This document shows, in pieces, positions 5,322 through 5,998 of a DNA stretch of 5,998 bases. Made by a program: the position numbers and the translations under genes. Each line of letters opens with the position of its first letter. Position 1 is the stretch's first letter. Origin of the DNA: Deltaproteobacteria bacterium. GTDB lineage: Bacteria; Desulfobacterota; DSM-4660; Desulfatiglandales; B25-G16. The notes beneath the pieces were generated by a model that had not been told where the DNA came from, did not search any database, and was given only the letters and a program-made list of their open reading frames with translations. The stretch spans positions 1 to 5,998 of the forward strand of contig QMLW01000143.1 in assembly GCA_003646935.1 (NCBI GenBank), given 5' to 3'.

Positions 5322-5998
5322 CTATATCTCACTCATGGGTGTTGCCATCTTTATCTTTGCCCTGTCTCTAAGGGACTGAAGCCATTTGCTCGACACCCTC
5401 CGCTCCTTTGAGGCCTCCAGGACTTGGGCGAAGTCCTTCTTTTCCTTTTCAAGCTCATCCCTGTCGATGCCCTCTCTGCCGAGCCATCGGATGACATATA
5501 CCTTGTTATGTGCTGTGAAAGGCTGATCCGGATACCTCGTCTCATCGGACAGGAGAAAGGCAGCCTCTGATACAGCTGGCGCATAGCCTATGGTGGGAAT
5601 ATTCCCGCCCCTGCTAAAGAAACCTGTTTCCTGTATGCTCGTGTTCTTTCTCTTGGAGAGCTCCTGCCAGCCAGCCCCTCCCCTTAGTTCCTCAAGGTAT
5701 TTCTCCGCCTGTTTTTTTGCGGCCTCAAGGCTCAGATGATCTTCCACATCCTTGCTCAGCTGATCGGCCACCTCGCTCATGGTGGGGATATAGGAATCCT
5801 TGGTGTCGATCACCTGGAAGATGTAGTATTTGCCCTCGTGCTCCAGTATCTCGCTTATCTCCCCCTTGTTCAGGGAGTAGATCGCCTGCTTCAGCTTTTC
5901 GTCCGTTCCAAATCCCGGTATGTTCCCCTTTTTGGGAAACAGGCCGCTCTCCTTCACGGTGAGACCGTGTTGGGCGGCATAGGAAGACAGGGCAATAT
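5322..5998 (-). CDS. PpiD/SurA-like peptidyl-prolyl isomerase, C-terminal 224 residues (starts beyond right edge)
   Basis: The frame is open through the right edge and ends at TAG 5324-5322. The visible part contains LNKGEISEILEHEGKYYIF followed by PTMSEVADQL and a long helical region, which is the usual end of a parvulin/SurA-type unit and the helix after it. Such proteins fold or chaperone exported proteins in the periplasm; PpiD types are anchored to the inner membrane and are about 600 residues, so roughly the first two thirds would be missing here. Two related units are visible: residues 15-70 (KESGLFPKKGNIP to the YYIFQV strand) and 122-176 (QETGFFSRGGNIP to the VYVIRW strand). The catalytic centre cannot be judged from this piece. 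No terminator hairpin was found in the 59-base gap to the convergent gene. Confidence 0.82.
   Translation of the reverse strand, partial: IALSSYAAQHGLTVKESGLFPKKGNIPGFGTDEKLKQAIYSLNKGEISEILEHEGKYYIFQVIDTKDSYIPTMSEVADQLSKDVEDHLSLEAAKKQAEKYLEELRGGAGWQELSKRKNTSIQETGFFSRGGNIPTIGYAPAVSEAAFLLSDETRYPDQPFTAHNKVYVIRWLGREGIDRDELEKEKKDFAQVLEASKERRVSSKWLQSLRDRAKIKMATPMSEI

Overview
The window looks like chromosomal DNA of an anaerobic bacterium, most likely from the Desulfobacterota/former Deltaproteobacteria or a neighbouring group. This is inferred from gene style only: a secreted seven-haem cytochrome c, a PpiD/SurA-type chaperone, a YbaK-like deacylase and a 2-aminothiazoline-4-carboxylate (ATC) hydrolase-like remnant. 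No rRNA, tRNA, CRISPR array or insertion sequence is visible. Nearly all genes are on the minus strand; one gene (4696-5262) is on the plus strand.

Reading the minus strand from right to left: 5998-5322 is the C-terminal part of a PpiD/SurA-like peptidyl-prolyl isomerase that starts outside the window. The plus-strand gene 4696-5262 converges on it and encodes a membrane-anchored coiled-coil protein. Divergent from that gene, 4576-3455 encodes an exported c-type cytochrome with seven CxxCH motifs and an EF-hand-like loop. It has its own promoter (4646-4618) and a strong intrinsic terminator (3428-3393).

Next comes a minus-strand gene row that begins behind a dyad-containing leader at about 3260. 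It holds a small charged protein (3187-2957), a double zinc-ribbon protein (2819-1402), a metallo-beta-lactamase (MBL)-fold hydrolase (1401-669) and the C-terminal piece of an ATC-hydrolase-like protein (668-352). The last gene, a YbaK/prolyl-tRNA-deacylase-like protein, starts at 187 and runs off the left edge.

The most striking point is that the row 3187-352 carries several separate reading-frame lesions, while the cytochrome, coiled-coil and PpiD genes and the visible part of the YbaK gene are open. The zinc-ribbon gene switches frame at a GGGG run. The MBL gene switches frame at an A7 run and has an in-frame TAG at codon 125. The ATC-hydrolase-like segment lacks its N-terminal half, has a frameshift and an in-frame TAG, and lies in the same frame as the MBL gene just beyond its TAG stop. 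The small first gene may also be shifted near its end. The simplest reading is recent operon decay, possibly mixed with homopolymer sequencing errors. Recoding is possible but less likely, because TAG is also the ordinary stop of three neighbouring genes.

I do not see a complete new system. The points most worth following are the decayed or recoded cluster, the EF-hand-bearing heptahaem cytochrome with its repeat-flanked promoter, and the repeated proline-aromatic motif in the zinc-ribbon protein.
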